64,000 bases of DNA, from the NCBI RefSeq assembly GCF_024763615.1, contig NC_077223.1, positions 111,414,627 through 111,478,626 of the forward strand, written 5' to 3'. The notes below the pieces were generated by a model. The model was not told the origin of the DNA. It did not search any database and worked only from the letters and a program-made list of their open reading frames with translations. Each line of letters begins with the position of its first letter. Within the stretch, counting starts at the first letter, position 1. The translations under genes were made by a program, and so were the position numbers. The stretch is from Phlebotomus papatasi (Eukaryota; Arthropoda; Insecta; Diptera; Psychodidae). Below are positions 50,001 to 61,470 of this stretch, in pieces.

Positions 50001-52629
50001 TCGAATCTCGTGGTGCCGTCCACGGTGCTGAGGGAGCCATAGACCTGCCATTGTTGGGGAAGAGACAGAAAAATCGATGAGTATCTCACTCTTCTTTCGC
50101 ACTGTCACTGCGTTAAGGGGTTGGGGAGTGGGTGGGCCTATATAGTGTTATTATCTCATGCAGAATTTCATACCCACGGAAATATTTCATGAAATGAAGA
50201 GATACTACTGGATATTTTTTTACGGGAAAACTTTTGATATAGCGACGAGAATTTGTTGTTCGCCATTTTGTTATTTTTTTTTGTATTTAATTAATCATAT
50301 CTGTGATTTTAATTGGACAATTTCGCCCACAACGAGCTATTATGAAAGGTTCTGGTGAATTCTTTAATCCTTTAAGGATGAGTAGGACACTGATTCTTAA
50401 AGAAATGAAGCAACTTCGGAGTTCTTGCAACTCGAAATACTTGAAAATTCGATTGTGAATTGAGTTTTGGATGTAAAGAATCTCGTCGAGCCAATGTTAT
50501 CCATATCTACCTCTGAAAACAGTTCTACTCATAGTCGAATTTTCAAGTTTTCGAGACGCAAGCACACCGAGGTGTAAAGAATTTTAGCTACCATAAACTT
50601 ATCACGGCTTATCACTGATTTTTCTGACTATTAGGGCAAAGCATAACTTTAGATGGGAAAATATTTTATTTGAGTTATCGGTTACTCGCTAGTTCTTAAA
50701 GGGTTAATTCATAACCCTTGATTCATAATTAAGTCTATCTTAAATTTCTGATAGCACTCAACCTATGAGTGCAGTGGCAATCAATTTAATTCAAATATTT
50801 TTCTTCAATTAATGTTTGGTTGCAACTGCCGACTGATTTACCAGAATAAACTTATCAGATGAACAGTAGAAAGTTCTGAATTACATATAGTATGCGTATG
50901 CCAAAATCTGTATCTGTTTTATATTTTTGATACAATTTCAATTGTTTGAATTTGATAGTCGTTGCGTGAGGAAGAGGCAACAGGAACAAGCACATTGAGT
51001 TATGAGTATCAGCTTAGTCAAGATACGATCTGCTGACAATTGGGATTCATGAGGGAAGGACAAAGATTTTGCTGAATGATTTGAATGATTTCTATTCTAG
51101 TAGTGGTTTATCAAAGTTTAAAATGGTTTTAAAGAACGTGTCTTTATCAACCGAATGCTGGGGTCGCAGTTTGGTCCTGTTCGGCCTATTAGAATGGTCT
51201 GGAGTTTCCCTGAACCGATTCCATTGATTATGAAACGATAAGTATTTTTGATTCTCTTGAGATCTCTTGAGATCTCTTGAGATCTCTTGAGTGATATAAA
51301 TCGATCTAAATCAGTTGTGAACCCAGTAAACGGCAAACTATGCGAGAGTACTTTTGATGTACTGTATCAGATGAGTTCGAGCATTTGACAAAGCATTCGA
51401 CGCATTACCTACCACCCCCGTTTTGATGTAATATTTTAAATTCAAATTGATTTTTTTTATTCTTTCTTCTTAAAGAGTGTGGCTTGGAACCTTGTAAAGA
51501 GTTTACCGTCTTTATTTACTCTAAAATCATTCTTAATACATTTTAAAATGAATAAAAATATAGACATAGCTTTGGTGCCCTATTTCGGCCACCTTCATTC
51601 TCATAGTTCCTTGCCCTTCGGGAATTCTCCCAATATCTTTTTCACGTCATCTCGTTTGTCGAAGCCACATTTTTTGTTATTCCATTGCATTGTATAATCT
51701 CTAGAGTATGTAAAATCTAAAAGTTCATGGAAATTCGAGGAACAGAAAAGGTGGCCGAAATTGCAAGCTGGCCGGAATTTGGCACACTTACCCTATTTAT
51801 TTATCAAATTTCCTGAATAAATTGTCAAAGTCGATAAAACGCATTATATTTGATCATTTTATTTTTATTCCAACCAAAGGCTACTATATTTTTTCTTTTA
51901 TTTTAGTATCGAATTAGTAATTAATTTAGTATCGGATTAACATTTAATCCAGAACTGAGTACGTTTGCATTTAAATATAAATAAATATAAATACATTTAC
52001 ATAATATATATTATTTCTCAATTCACCCTAGGTTATCTGACAACTAAAAATTCAGTCCTTAAAACACAAAAAAATGAAATAGAAAAAAAATGATATTTCT
52101 GGTAAACGTATTGAATATCAAGGAATTTTCGGTTATCTTCCAAAAAGAAACAAACGTAAGTTTCATGAAATTTTTCATGACATGGTGGGTCTCTGCAAAC
52201 AAATTCTAGAGGCCCAAACGGAAAGCGGGCGGATGGGTGGTTTGGGTGAGAATAAAGCACAGATAACTATTGATTGTGGCACCTCAAAGTATTTGTGCAG
52301 AAACGAAAAGGGCAAGTAGACCTCATCACCCTCCTTCCGGCAGCTAATTGTGTATTCCTGATTAATAAAGCAGTCTATCTCCTCCGTCTGCTCTGGTTGT
52401 TGGTTGCCTGGTCAAGTACCGATGAGGAGATTAGTAAAGAAAGCAAAAATCACTTCCTTCTAATTTAGATAGAATGTTTAGGTCACTCACCCGAGAAAGA
52501 TCTCCTATCCCATTTGGGCACAAGACTCCGTCCGAGAGCAGAGTCCCCGCATTGAGTCCAGAGCGAAAATGTAGCCAGGACAATGAGACAGAGGAGTCCT
52601 AGGATGAACTTTAGATTGAGGCGCATCAT
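47015..52629 (-). CDS. Hsepi: D-glucuronyl C5-epimerase (heparan sulfate), 4 coding exons
   Basis: On the minus strand the exons are 52629-52491, 52407-52283, 50044-49910 and 48346-47015, giving 576 residues (human GLCE 617). Exon 1 encodes a type II signal anchor (about residues 7-23). Exon 2 brings EEIDCFINQEYTISCRKEGD and YLPFSFLHKYFE, exon 3 SYGKVNYPKGVYDPRGIFMY, and exon 4 the catalytic region with QWESQGYFYPTQIAQFGLSH, LPNGWYSAMGQGHAISLLAR, YEEYPTSPPSFVLNGFIYSL and YDTGSGTSYDLRHF. The tyrosine-rich C-terminal motifs line the active site in this family. It converts glucuronic acid to iduronic acid in nascent heparan sulfate in the Golgi lumen. Exon 2 ends in a weak donor, GAG|GTGCCA. An acceptor at 52645-52644 (CGTCCAG) just before the ATG implies an untranslated upstream exon, perhaps ending at 54331 (CAG|GTATGC). 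The start at 52629 is followed by a second ATG. Confidence 0.93.
49771..49795. repeat. Poly-G run in an epimerase intron
   Basis: Eighteen consecutive G, one A, then six G on the plus strand, about 115 bp downstream of coding exon 3 in the transcribed direction, so the pre-mRNA carries the C-rich complement. The length is prone to sequencing and slippage error. Confidence 0.9.
50420..50566. repeat. Degenerate inverted repeat, copy 2 of a dispersed family
   Basis: GAAAATTCGATTGTGAATTG on the left is answered by AGTCGAATTTTCAAG on the right, with CTCGAAATACTTG and CAAGTTTTCGAG further out. It shares order and motifs with 43692-43850 and lies in the second intron of the epimerase gene. Confidence 0.5.
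51251..51290. repeat. Short tandem repeat, unit GATCTCTTGA
   Basis: Three exact 10-bp units preceded by one imperfect unit (ATTCTCTTGA), in an epimerase intron. Confidence 0.9.
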
Positions 52630-53089
52630 GGTTACGCCTCAACCTGGACGAAAGGGTGTTACTCGGAATCTGGATTTCCCCGGAAAGTTCCACTCTCTCA
52701 GTCCTCAATATACGAGGGGAATGATAAATTAATCACTTGACACTTTTCCTCGTCCATCTCCTCGCTTTTCTTCTTCAGTCTGACATTTCAGCACCCCTCT
52801 ACCACCTTTTATCACTCTTTTCAGGGACTTCTGTTGGAATATCCAGGAGATAGAGCACTTTTTCCGAGACCACAGACCTCTTTTTCACTAATATCAGTCA
52901 AAAACACAATCAAACATACGGAAGCACCAAGCTAAAATTATCTTTGGAAGCTTTACAACGTTTTATTAAAGTCACACTGAAAGAAACCGTTGACAAAAAC
53001 CAAGATACATATAGTACATATGTATATCTTTGTTAAAATGAGATTGTATGTAGTAATATGTAACGAATGCTTATACAGCCAGTGAAGAA

Positions 53090-53197
53090 GCATTTCCGCC
53101 GTTTGGCTTCGGAGGCTGGTCACCAACGCTGAGACGGCGGCGGACGCATGGTACGGGGGGTTATACGAAGTTGAATAAATTATTATTATTATTATTA
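53090..53197 (+). mobile_element. Probable retroposon 3' tail with (ATT)n
   Basis: A block much richer in G and C than its surroundings (CGGCGGCGGACGCATGG) leads to GTTGAATAA and then five or six ATT units. Such simple-repeat tails are typical of insect non-LTR elements. There is no coding evidence, so the element family stays open. Confidence 0.4.
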
Positions 53198-53514
53198 TAT
53201 CATAAGATTATTCTTGGGAAAACTCTTATCTTGTCTTCACATAGTATGTGATTCCTTCTAATCACACCTATTTTTTAACTCTATCTGAAATGATGTATTA
53301 TTTTAGTAAATTTATTTCATAAACTGCATTGTGTTTACCGCCGACTTAACAACCGGGCTCCGTTATGAAGAGTAATATAAAGCTTTCTTCTTTGTTAGAA
53401 AGACCGCATACGCATGTTATTTTATCACTATATGTATAAGTGATATTTTTTTAATCGTATACAATATTTAATCAATTGTGCAATAAATTAATCCTATTGA
53501 GGACCAGTGGGTTA

Positions 53515-53526
53515 CCGCGGCCGCGG
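53515..53526. repeat. 12-bp GC palindrome CCGCGGCCGCGG
   Basis: A perfect palindrome made only of G and C inside AT-rich DNA. It contains overlapping SacII and NotI recognition sequences. Origin unknown. Confidence 0.9.
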
Positions 53527-55078
53527 CGACTTAGTAAAAAGGCGACTTATAGAAAAACCAACCCACCTGATTTGATATTTATCCATCGCCTTTTAGTGCA
53601 CCTTATTGTTTCTCTTTTTTTCCTTGGCAGAACATCTCATAAAAGAACTAGGCCTTTAATTATTATTCTTTTTTATATGAGGATGGGACTTTTAGTCTGA
53701 AGCTCTGTTGAATAAAATTTAGTAAAGTAGATTTTTTTTGTATATTTAAAGTTACGTGCTCCAACTGACTCCAATAAAAATGTAAAAATATTGGGATTAT
53801 GAACCAAGCTGAGCTGTTGTAATACTCACATACATATGAATATAAAATTGCAACCTGCTACTTTTTTTGCTATAAATTATATATAATTGCGATGCCATAA
53901 ACCGTTTAACGGTGTACCAACTGCTATATTGAATTTTAAAACAAGAAATAGTTGTGAAAACTTCACCATTGTCATGTGAGGGGAAACTAAAATGGTGAAT
54001 AAAGTGACATTTGACCACGCGCGCTTGGCGAAATTATGGCAAATTCAAATTCAAATGTGTTTTAACGGTTGGAACGCGTGGGTGAAATTCCCCAAGGGAC
54101 TTGGGGAGGGTATGTTAACGCCATAATCCAATGGGGAGTAGACTTTTCGCCAAAAATTCGCCCATGTCATAACGTGAGGGTGCTTTTTACCAGAAAGATT
54201 ATATAACAACAGAGTGGTGGAGTTGACTTTTTAGTTTGTTCACTTTACAAATTACCTAAAAAATACCCTTTTCTGGGGTCACAGTGCAAATTCCACAAAT
54301 GGAGTTTAATACCAATTGTGCGTGGCATACCTGTCTGTGGTAGCGTTCGTTGGGCAGGATAAGAAAAGCTCCAGGACACCTTCTACGGGAACGGTGTAAG
54401 AGAGCTTTTGGGGGCCACGCAGTGTCTCGAACAAAATACGGTGGTGGTGATATTGTCGTCGTCGTGGGTGGAAAATCTAGTCAAAAAAAATATTGCCAGC
54501 ATTTTCCAGCATATTTTTCCAACATTCATCGCATTTCCTTGGTCGCCGTGGGAGAAAAAAATTGAACAAGTAATGTAACACTGAAAGACTCTTTCGTAAT
54601 CATGTCTCTGCTCAGACTCCACCTGCTTTTTTGAGGGGGTGCTATTTTTTCATATGAATTTCCTTTTGCATTTCTACCGGGATTTCTCTCAATCACTATA
54701 ATAATTTTTCGAAGAAAAAAAAATCGTAGCATATCCCCGAGAATTGCAGAGTAATCCTAAAAAAGGTGAGCATCCCCAGAGAGCCCAAAATTATCCATCC
54801 CTGACCCTTCACTATATAAGCCACACACTTTATCAGATTTCTCGAGCTCTAGAACAGAGATTGTATCGCCTCTTTGCCGATATTGGGGCCGTTGGGGGTG
54901 GCATAGGAAGGCCATATATACACCTGGGCTGTGCCATGGTGGCTGGTTGGATTATGGATTAAATATTAGACGAATGGTGTGGGGATTCATGCAATCAATC
55001 GAAAAGCACACTCTGACGACAGAATAATAGATCCTATCGCCTTTTTATTACCTAACTCTGTTCCTGTATCGTTGGGAA

Positions 55079-55102
55079 GCTCCTTGTGGAGACAAGGAGC
55101 TA
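55079..55102. repeat. Perfect 10-bp hairpin
   Basis: AGCTCCTTGT and ACAAGGAGCT flank a 4-base GGAG loop. Confidence 0.9.
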
Positions 55103-55850
55103 ATTGCACCCTCAAACATTCATGCAATTCCGCCTCCAGCCGCACGGAATCCAGACCAGAACCCAGAGATGAATTCACAGGAAGTTCATGGGACTTTCAA
55201 GGCACAAAATGACAAGGAAGTGCTAGTTATTGATTTAAAACACTATCAAGGGGTTTCACATCACTTACTATTATTTAATACAGTAGTTATGCACTTTATT
55301 AGTCAATTAAAACAAAAATTAGCCAGTAATTAGTGAAAGTGTTCATATTTAAGAATGAAACGATAAGTTTTGACCTAGCACATCTTCACCTTTGCTCCCT
55401 TAACAAATTCAATGTTTGAAGCTGAATTTCTACTGATTATTACAGTTACAATATTGGGTATGCTTTTTAACATTCTTATGATTTTTTAAGTCTTTTACAT
55501 GGGATGAAATTGTGTGGAAAATAGTGTCAGGAAAACTACTCATTTCCATAACGTCATATTACATTGTTTAGTCATTCAGGAAGCTTTTGTAATGTCTATC
55601 TTATTTTATACGATCAGAAAATAAATTTGGTCAGTTACAACAATAATTTTAAAGAAGATTCACAGTCCTAAAAGTGAATTTTACATTTTAAAGCAAAAAT
55701 TAATTCAGCATTACCGGGACGGTAGCATTTACCAATTTTGAACATTTAGTAGGGGGAGATGGGGCTACATTGATAAACGATGTTTTAGGATATTTATCAT
55801 GAAAACTGAGCTGTAACGTAATGTAATTTAGATAGTTCAAAAGAATTGTA

Positions 55851-56574
55851 CACAGTAAAAAAATTTACAACCACTACGATTGGTAATTTTTGCACGAACG
55901 CTATGGTTGTAAATTTTGTGTATTGGAAATGTTGTGTATTGGCAAAGTTGTGTATTTTCAATTTTATAAAATGGCTTCCTGTCTATAATTTTGATTGTAG
56001 AGCAATTTTGTTCGGTTTATTTGTATTATCTGTGACATGTCTCGGTATTAAACTAAGAAAAAAAAGAAAAAAAGAATAAAAAAAGGAAAAAAAATAAGAG
56101 AGAGTCTGAGACTTGAACCCATAATCTTTGCGTTGATGGTCTCGTGTTTTCTGCCTGCGCTACCGACTTGCTTACTTCTCTTCAGCAAATGGCCAAGAGT
56201 TGCATCGTCAATTTTTCTAATTTACATGATGCTTCCTCTGTTTTCTGTTATTACATAATTATTCCTAATTTTTCACGACTGAGGCACATTTTAAGAATCC
56301 AATGAATGATTCCAGAAGACAATTAGGCAGTTAAAAATGCAAAATCTATCTGAAATCTTAGAAAAATTGCAATAGTAAACAATGGAATTTTGACAGTTCT
56401 CACACAAATTTTCCAATACACAAATTTCCTTACACAATACATAATTTTACTAGCATTATGTTAGTATCGTACCACCACTATGATAGTAATTTTACAATTT
56501 ACAACCATATTGCTTGTGAATTTACACAACTTTTCAAATACACAACTTTATTTCTCACACAATTTTTTACTGTG
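55851..56574. mobile_element. Inner 724-bp TIR element with CACAGTAAAAAA termini
   Basis: CACAGTAAAAAAATT on the left and AATTTTTTACTGTG on the right are inverted copies, flanked by TA (55849-55850 and 56575-56576). Sub-terminal inverted blocks continue inward (TTTACAACC against GGTTGTAAA-type sequence, and repeated GTGTATT or AATACAC). It is inserted in the outer element and contains a tRNA-like sequence. Confidence 0.75.
56098..56173 (-). ncRNA. tRNA-derived sequence (SINE-like) inside the inner element
   Basis: On the minus strand there is a box A-like TCGGTAGCGCAGG and, about 40 bp on, a box B-like GGTTCAAGTCT. TGGG and CTCA around TTCAAGT can form a T-arm. Downstream on the same strand are long T runs that could end Pol III transcription. 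A convincing anticodon stem and acceptor stem are missing, so this is a tRNA pseudogene or SINE head and not a working tRNA. Confidence 0.5.
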
Positions 56575-56723
56575 TAGATCTAAATTAAATTACAGCAAGG
56601 TACAACTTCTTTTAGAAATACCTGAAAAAATCATATATCGATGTAGCTTCACATCTTAAAGTAGCCCCACCTCCCTCTATATTGACTAATTGAATTATTT
56701 TCTACTGAGATTTTTTTGACGTA

Positions 56724-56899
56724 CTCTGGTAACAATAAAAGGTTCAAAAAATTGATCCAAATTTGATCATTTTGCAAAGGATGGGGCAAATTAACATGTT
56801 CTATTACGATAAATGTGCCTACAAAGTTTGACATTTGATCCGTACTTTACTTTTGCGAATCAAATTCGGATCAATTTGATCCTTTTATTTTTACCAGTG
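56724..56899. mobile_element. TA-flanked MITE with CTCTGGTAA-type ends
   Basis: Left CTCTGGTAACAATAAAAGG and right CCTTTTATTTTTACCAGTG are inverted copies, followed inward by repeated GATCAAAT motifs in both orientations. TA is on both sides (56722-56723 and 56900-56901). Length 176 bp, noncoding. Confidence 0.7.
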
Positions 56900-56901
56900 T
56901 A

Positions 56902-59067
56902 TGTATGTATTTATACTTATACAAAAAGTAATTCATATTGTCTGGTATGCAATTTATATTTTTTTGACGTAACATAAATATACTTTTTTGGTGTTATTCA
57001 ACTTGTCATTAGTGTTTTTTCTAATCTAAATACTAATATTGACCAGCAATCCCAAATGGCAGCGCATAACTGAAGGTACGGGATTCGGTTATGAAGATCT
57101 AATTTCGTACCTATGACAATTAAAATGATAGAAAAAACAGTTAAAGAAGTGGCCAATAATGTGACTGTAGTAATTTTCCAGAATTTTAGAAAACAGTTTC
57201 AGTAAAAATTAAATTTCATAAACAAAATAATAAATATTTAACGAATGAAAATATATAAATATTTTTGGAAGTAGTAAGAATTATGAATCATTTTGACATT
57301 TTAGGTATTATTTAAACAAATTCATATTCAATTTAATGTTATCGATCCTCTAACTTCATATTTTTAGCTTTTGTGATCTATTATTACTTTATCAACTTTA
57401 AAACGGAAAAAACACATTTTCTTTAAGATTCTTTATCTATATACTGAAACATAAAACTTTATGATTTCTTAAAAAAAATTATACTACTTTTTTACAGCCC
57501 TTTCCAAGTTTAAGAGATACAGTTCATTAGATTCACAGATGCATAGTTCCGTGAAATTTGCAATATTTGTGAGAGAAGAAATACATTTTCTCATATTTGT
57601 CGGGGATTTATGGATGTGTCTGCACATGAAGCTTTTATGATGATTTTAATTAAACTCTCTGCTAAGAAATGCCATAGTTTTCTTTTGAAAATTCTTCCTA
57701 GATAAGAATTTAATTATAGTTTTTAAAAGTCGTAAAATAAATCTGGATCGTTTACATTAAATAAGAATTGAGATCTGAAAATGATCTCTTTTGCAATTAA
57801 ACCTAAAAGGGTAGTAAGTAATGAGCAGTAAAAACTGTTAAAAAAAGAAATTTAATTGAAAAATTTTGTTGACAGTCGAATTCAATTGTTAATTAAAAGT
57901 TCTCATGGAAATTGTTTGTCTCGAGCTTTTCGCCATAGTTCATATAAGTCAACTTTCAATTTAATTTAATTTCTCATTGAGTAAATTGTCCACAGTTGCC
58001 ATCATACTTAAAACGTTTCTTGGTAGAAAAAACCAACTTCTTTAACAAGAAGATAAGGAAGGTACTATCACATGTATTTATTGTGTATAAAAGTTGGTAT
58101 AAAAGCTTTTTTGTGCCATGGTAAAACTTCCTTCTTAACGATATTTTTTTCATATGATTTCTAAGAATATCTCCTGAAAGAGACTGGAAAGTTCTATTAA
58201 ATCTAAGCTTCTGGATCTGGACTATATAACTATTTTATTAAATATTGTAAATTGAGTTAGTCTCATGGCTGGTTGTTGTATAAGTTTATAGCATGCATGG
58301 AAAAAAAAATTTTTTTCGAATGGGATGCTTCCAAGGTAACTGGAGTGCATGCAGAAAAGGGATTATGATTTCAAAGTCAATCAGTTGGTGTTTTCATGGA
58401 AATGGTGTTTGCTGAAAGAAGTGCCAGGAAACTTGACCCAAACTCAAGGGAGAATACAGTGAAAAATACACGATGCTAATTCTACATTTTACATAACATC
58501 ATGCATATATTTTCCTCTTTTTCACGGACATATATAGCATGTAATTACACGGGGGATTTGCTGAAGAGTGAGAGCAAAAGCTTAAAATGAAGAGAGGCGT
58601 ATATTGTTCATTTTCACATAATCCCGTCCCGATTGTCATGAACGCAAAATATAAGAAACATGAACAATATGTGAGGAAAAGCTGAGAAAATCACTCACAA
58701 TGAGTGCAAAATGCACTTTCATTCATCAGAAGTTGACGGAGGAAGGAATGAGGAAACTTTGGGTAGCTTTTCAATCGATATATCCATTTGTTAAACGCAC
58801 TATGGAAGATGCCACATTGTCGCCTAAAGCATTTTCTTTCTTTTATCATTTACTGTAAGATTTTTCCTAGAGCTAGGTTAATCGTTATAAGGGTTATACG
58901 ACTAGTGATTTTTCACCTAAGTTTGAAAGATCATAATCATAATATTTATCAAGTACTGCTACCGTCTACAACGAACGAACGAAGTATTCATTTCTATATG
59001 TAATAGAAAAAAAAGTTTTATGACATAGCTTCCTTCAATTGGCTTCAGATAGTTCTCATATATTTAA
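56902..59067. other. AT-rich spacer, no feature recognised
   Basis: No exon, repeat family or structured element could be supported in this stretch. Confidence 0.45.
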
Positions 59068-59560
59068 CCCTCTAACGTTTAAGAGTCACTGCAGTGTAGC
59101 ATCACAAAAATCGCATTTACAGGGACAATCAAAGTTTTATTAATTTAAGTGAGAGTACTGTAGTGTCCTCGGTATTAGTCTTACTAACATCTTTTGAAGG
59201 TTTGAACTTACATTGACTCTTCGTTTTTTAGTTGCTATCCCCAGTTTTGTGTGATAGGTCAGAGAAAATATAGGAAAAAAAAATTGTGCAAAAAATCTCA
59301 TTTCTAAATTCAAGAAAAACACCTATTTAAAGTAATTTGACTAAAACAAATTCATTTTTACTGCAAAGTATGTCGTTCTACTTTGTAAATTTTAATTTGG
59401 AAAATTGAAAAAATAAAAATGTGAATTTTAGGAGCTGTAAGACTTTCAAATTTTTTTTTACATTTTCATATTTTGTGCCTAAACTTAAAGAGATAATGAA
59501 AAACGGATGGTATTTTTTGAGTTTATTAGACCACAATAATCTCACTACTTTTTTGTGGAT
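59068..59560. mobile_element. Truncated copy of the piggyBac-like element
   Basis: Begins CCCTCTAACG directly after TTAA (59064-59067). It then follows the 36157-36801 element for about 490 bp, sharing ATCACAAAAATC-type sequence, TTGACTCTTCGTTTT, CCCAGTTTTGTGTGA and a later AAAGAGATAA segment. It lacks the nested MITE and the right terminus. The right boundary is approximate. Confidence 0.7.
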
Positions 59561-61099
59561 ATTTGAAAATTGGACTTTAGAGTCTTAAATAGATTACTAT
59601 TTCTTATTTACTGTAATGCTATCATTTTGGAACAAAATGAGGAAGCAACTGCCAGCCAAAACAGTGAGCCAAGACACGTATCAAATAGTCCTGAAAATAT
59701 GAAAAGTTTAATTCACAAGGCTTAACAGAAAGATCGATATATATAACAACGTTGTTATGAAATATTTTACTGATATATTCATATCAATTGTAAAAATGTT
59801 GTTAACTCTATAGAAAGAAAATAGATCCTCGGAAAAATGTTGTGAATTGCACAGTAAAACATTCTCACAATTTTTTCTTTTTTTCTACCCTACCTTAGGC
59901 CATATTAGCGAATGCCTATGTAAGATCGCATATTTTTTGTTTTTAAGACGAAACTTAAAAAAAAAGATACAATAAGAAGCAACGTGTAAGTCACCAAGGG
60001 GTATTAGGGTCGCGTCCCATATCAAGCCGCAGCCGCAGGCTTATCCACCTTGTCCACAAGATTTCTGGCGTTGAAATTCCATAGGGTCCATTAGGGTAAA
60101 TTAAGCTAATTAAAAACCTGCTCCAAATGGAAATTTTGCGCTACTCCAAATGGAAACGTCATTGTTTTCATGATAAATACAGTGCTAAATTATTATAGTT
60201 ATATATTTTCTATACCACAGTTTCATTATTTAGTTAATTTTGCTCCAAATAAAGTGAAAATCCATTCATATTCACAAATTTTAATTTGTTAATTTCTCAG
60301 AAAAATTAAAAGTGTACCTTTTCACCATCGAATTTTTCATCGATCGACCATGTTTTCCAATGAAAAACACAATGAGGTGACTGTTGTTTATTCGTTTTGT
60401 TTAACATTTATGTCATATTTCTGGCTAATTTTAATTAAATTAAGTGCTAATCTTTATTTTTAAAGGTACGTGAAGTTTTCAAATGAAATAATTACCTATT
60501 TCGTGAACAAAAATTGGTTTCTGAAGTATCTGCAAATGATTCAATAGAAAACCCTGGAAATATGATTTTTTTGGAGAGATTTTCTTATTGTTTTAGATGG
60601 GAAAGGAGAAAAGACCAGGAATAAGAACAAATCCTGCACTCAAAAGCAACTCAACAAGATTTTGGAAGTCTTTCGTCGCGGTTTCAGTTACACTGTTTGT
60701 CTCCAATTAGAAACTTTCCCTTGTCGCTATTTGGATTAATATGTTTCCAATAGAAGCATTTTACGCTCGCGCATTTTTCTTGTATTTAAGAATCTTGTGT
60801 CAAAGTTAAAGCGTCTGGAAATGGTTTTGAATTACGATATTTACCCTACTTTCATTTAAACAAACAAACAGTTCATTTTCATTCAAACATTTTCATTTGT
60901 TCATATTCACTGTCAAGCCTCTAATACAGAGAAAATTCTGTAGATAGCGTTATCAACCTTTTATGTAGGAAATTACAAGTTTTTTTTGCGGATTTTGCAC
61001 ATGGTATTGACTACTTACATCATTATCTTGTAACATAATAAAATGTCTCGATATAATTGATAATAATAATAATATAAATATACGTTTTTATTTATTTAG
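59561..61099. other. AT-rich spacer with one open GC-richer patch
   Basis: Mostly featureless. At about 59997-60115 the base composition rises and the minus strand stays open for some 37 codons (containing STPEILWTRWISLRLRLDMG) to a stop; this might be a transposon 3' end, but I cannot name it. Confidence 0.35.
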
Positions 61100-61237
61100 G
61101 GGTCCATCTTTTGTTATGTAAACATGTTTTCAGAATTTCCTATTAGAATGAGCGATATGATTAGATTTAGAACTAATTCACTCTCACTGAAATGTCGAAA
61201 AAATATTCTCAAAACAAAAATTATTATGCTTTGGGCA
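61100..61237. mobile_element. Degraded MITE family B copy
   Basis: Contains GTAAACATGTTTTCAG, a central GAATGAGCGA segment and the end TTATTATGCTTTGGGCA, matching 36805-36949 with many changes. The left limit is approximate. Confidence 0.6.
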
Positions 61238-61263
61238 CTAGATCTAGATCTCACTCACTATTA

Positions 61264-61409
61264 TGCCCAACGCACAATAACTTTTGTTTAGTAAACATGT
61301 TTTTGATAATTCAAGGAGAGTGAGTGAGATCTAGATCTAGTCATCTCGCTCACTTTAATAGAAATTTTGAAAACATGTTTACAAAACAAAAATTATTGTG
61401 CACTGGACA
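61264..61409. mobile_element. MITE family B, well-preserved copy
   Basis: Starts TGCCCAACGCACAATAAC and ends TTATTGTGCACTGGACA, with AAACATGTTT inside both arms and TTA on both sides (61261-61263 and 61410-61412). 146 bp, nearly the same length as the 36805-36949 copy. Confidence 0.8.
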
Positions 61410-61412
61410 TTA

Positions 61413-61470
61413 TAAAAATTTTTGAAAACATGTTTACAAACAAAAGTTATAGTGCGCTGTTCATAAAGAT
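61413..61470. mobile_element. Right-half fragment of MITE family B
   Basis: GAAAACATGTTTACAAACAA followed by AAGTTATAGTGCGCTG matches the right arm of the family only. Confidence 0.6.

Larger units (their letters stand above)
52741..55078. other. Upstream region of the epimerase gene
   Basis: Holds its presumed promoter and untranslated first exon. A minus-strand donor CAG|GTATGC ends at 54331 and could close that exon. The stretch 53090-53190 has a GC-rich block followed by GAATAAA and an (ATT)n tract, which looks like the 3' tail of a non-LTR retrotransposon or SINE. Overlapping open frames at 54350-54960 do not resemble proteins. Confidence 0.4.
55752..56677. mobile_element. Outer TA-flanked MITE with GGGGGAGATGGGGC end, split by an inner element
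   Basis: The left end GGGGGAGATGGGGCTAC is the partner of the right end GTAGCCCCACCTCCCTC, with TA at 55750-55751 and 56678-56679. Only about 100 bp on each side belong to this element; the middle is the separate insertion at 55851-56574. Its termini are related to those at 10517-10693. Confidence 0.75.

Noticed and set aside
50420..50470. Possible epimerase exon reading KYFE on the minus strand
   Set aside because: The match comes from the inverted repeat. The true KYFE exon is at 52407-52283 with correct phase on both sides.
54812..54840. TATATAAG followed by TCAGAT as a plus-strand promoter
   Set aside because: The spacing (about 20 bp) is too short for a TATA-initiator pair and no gene follows.
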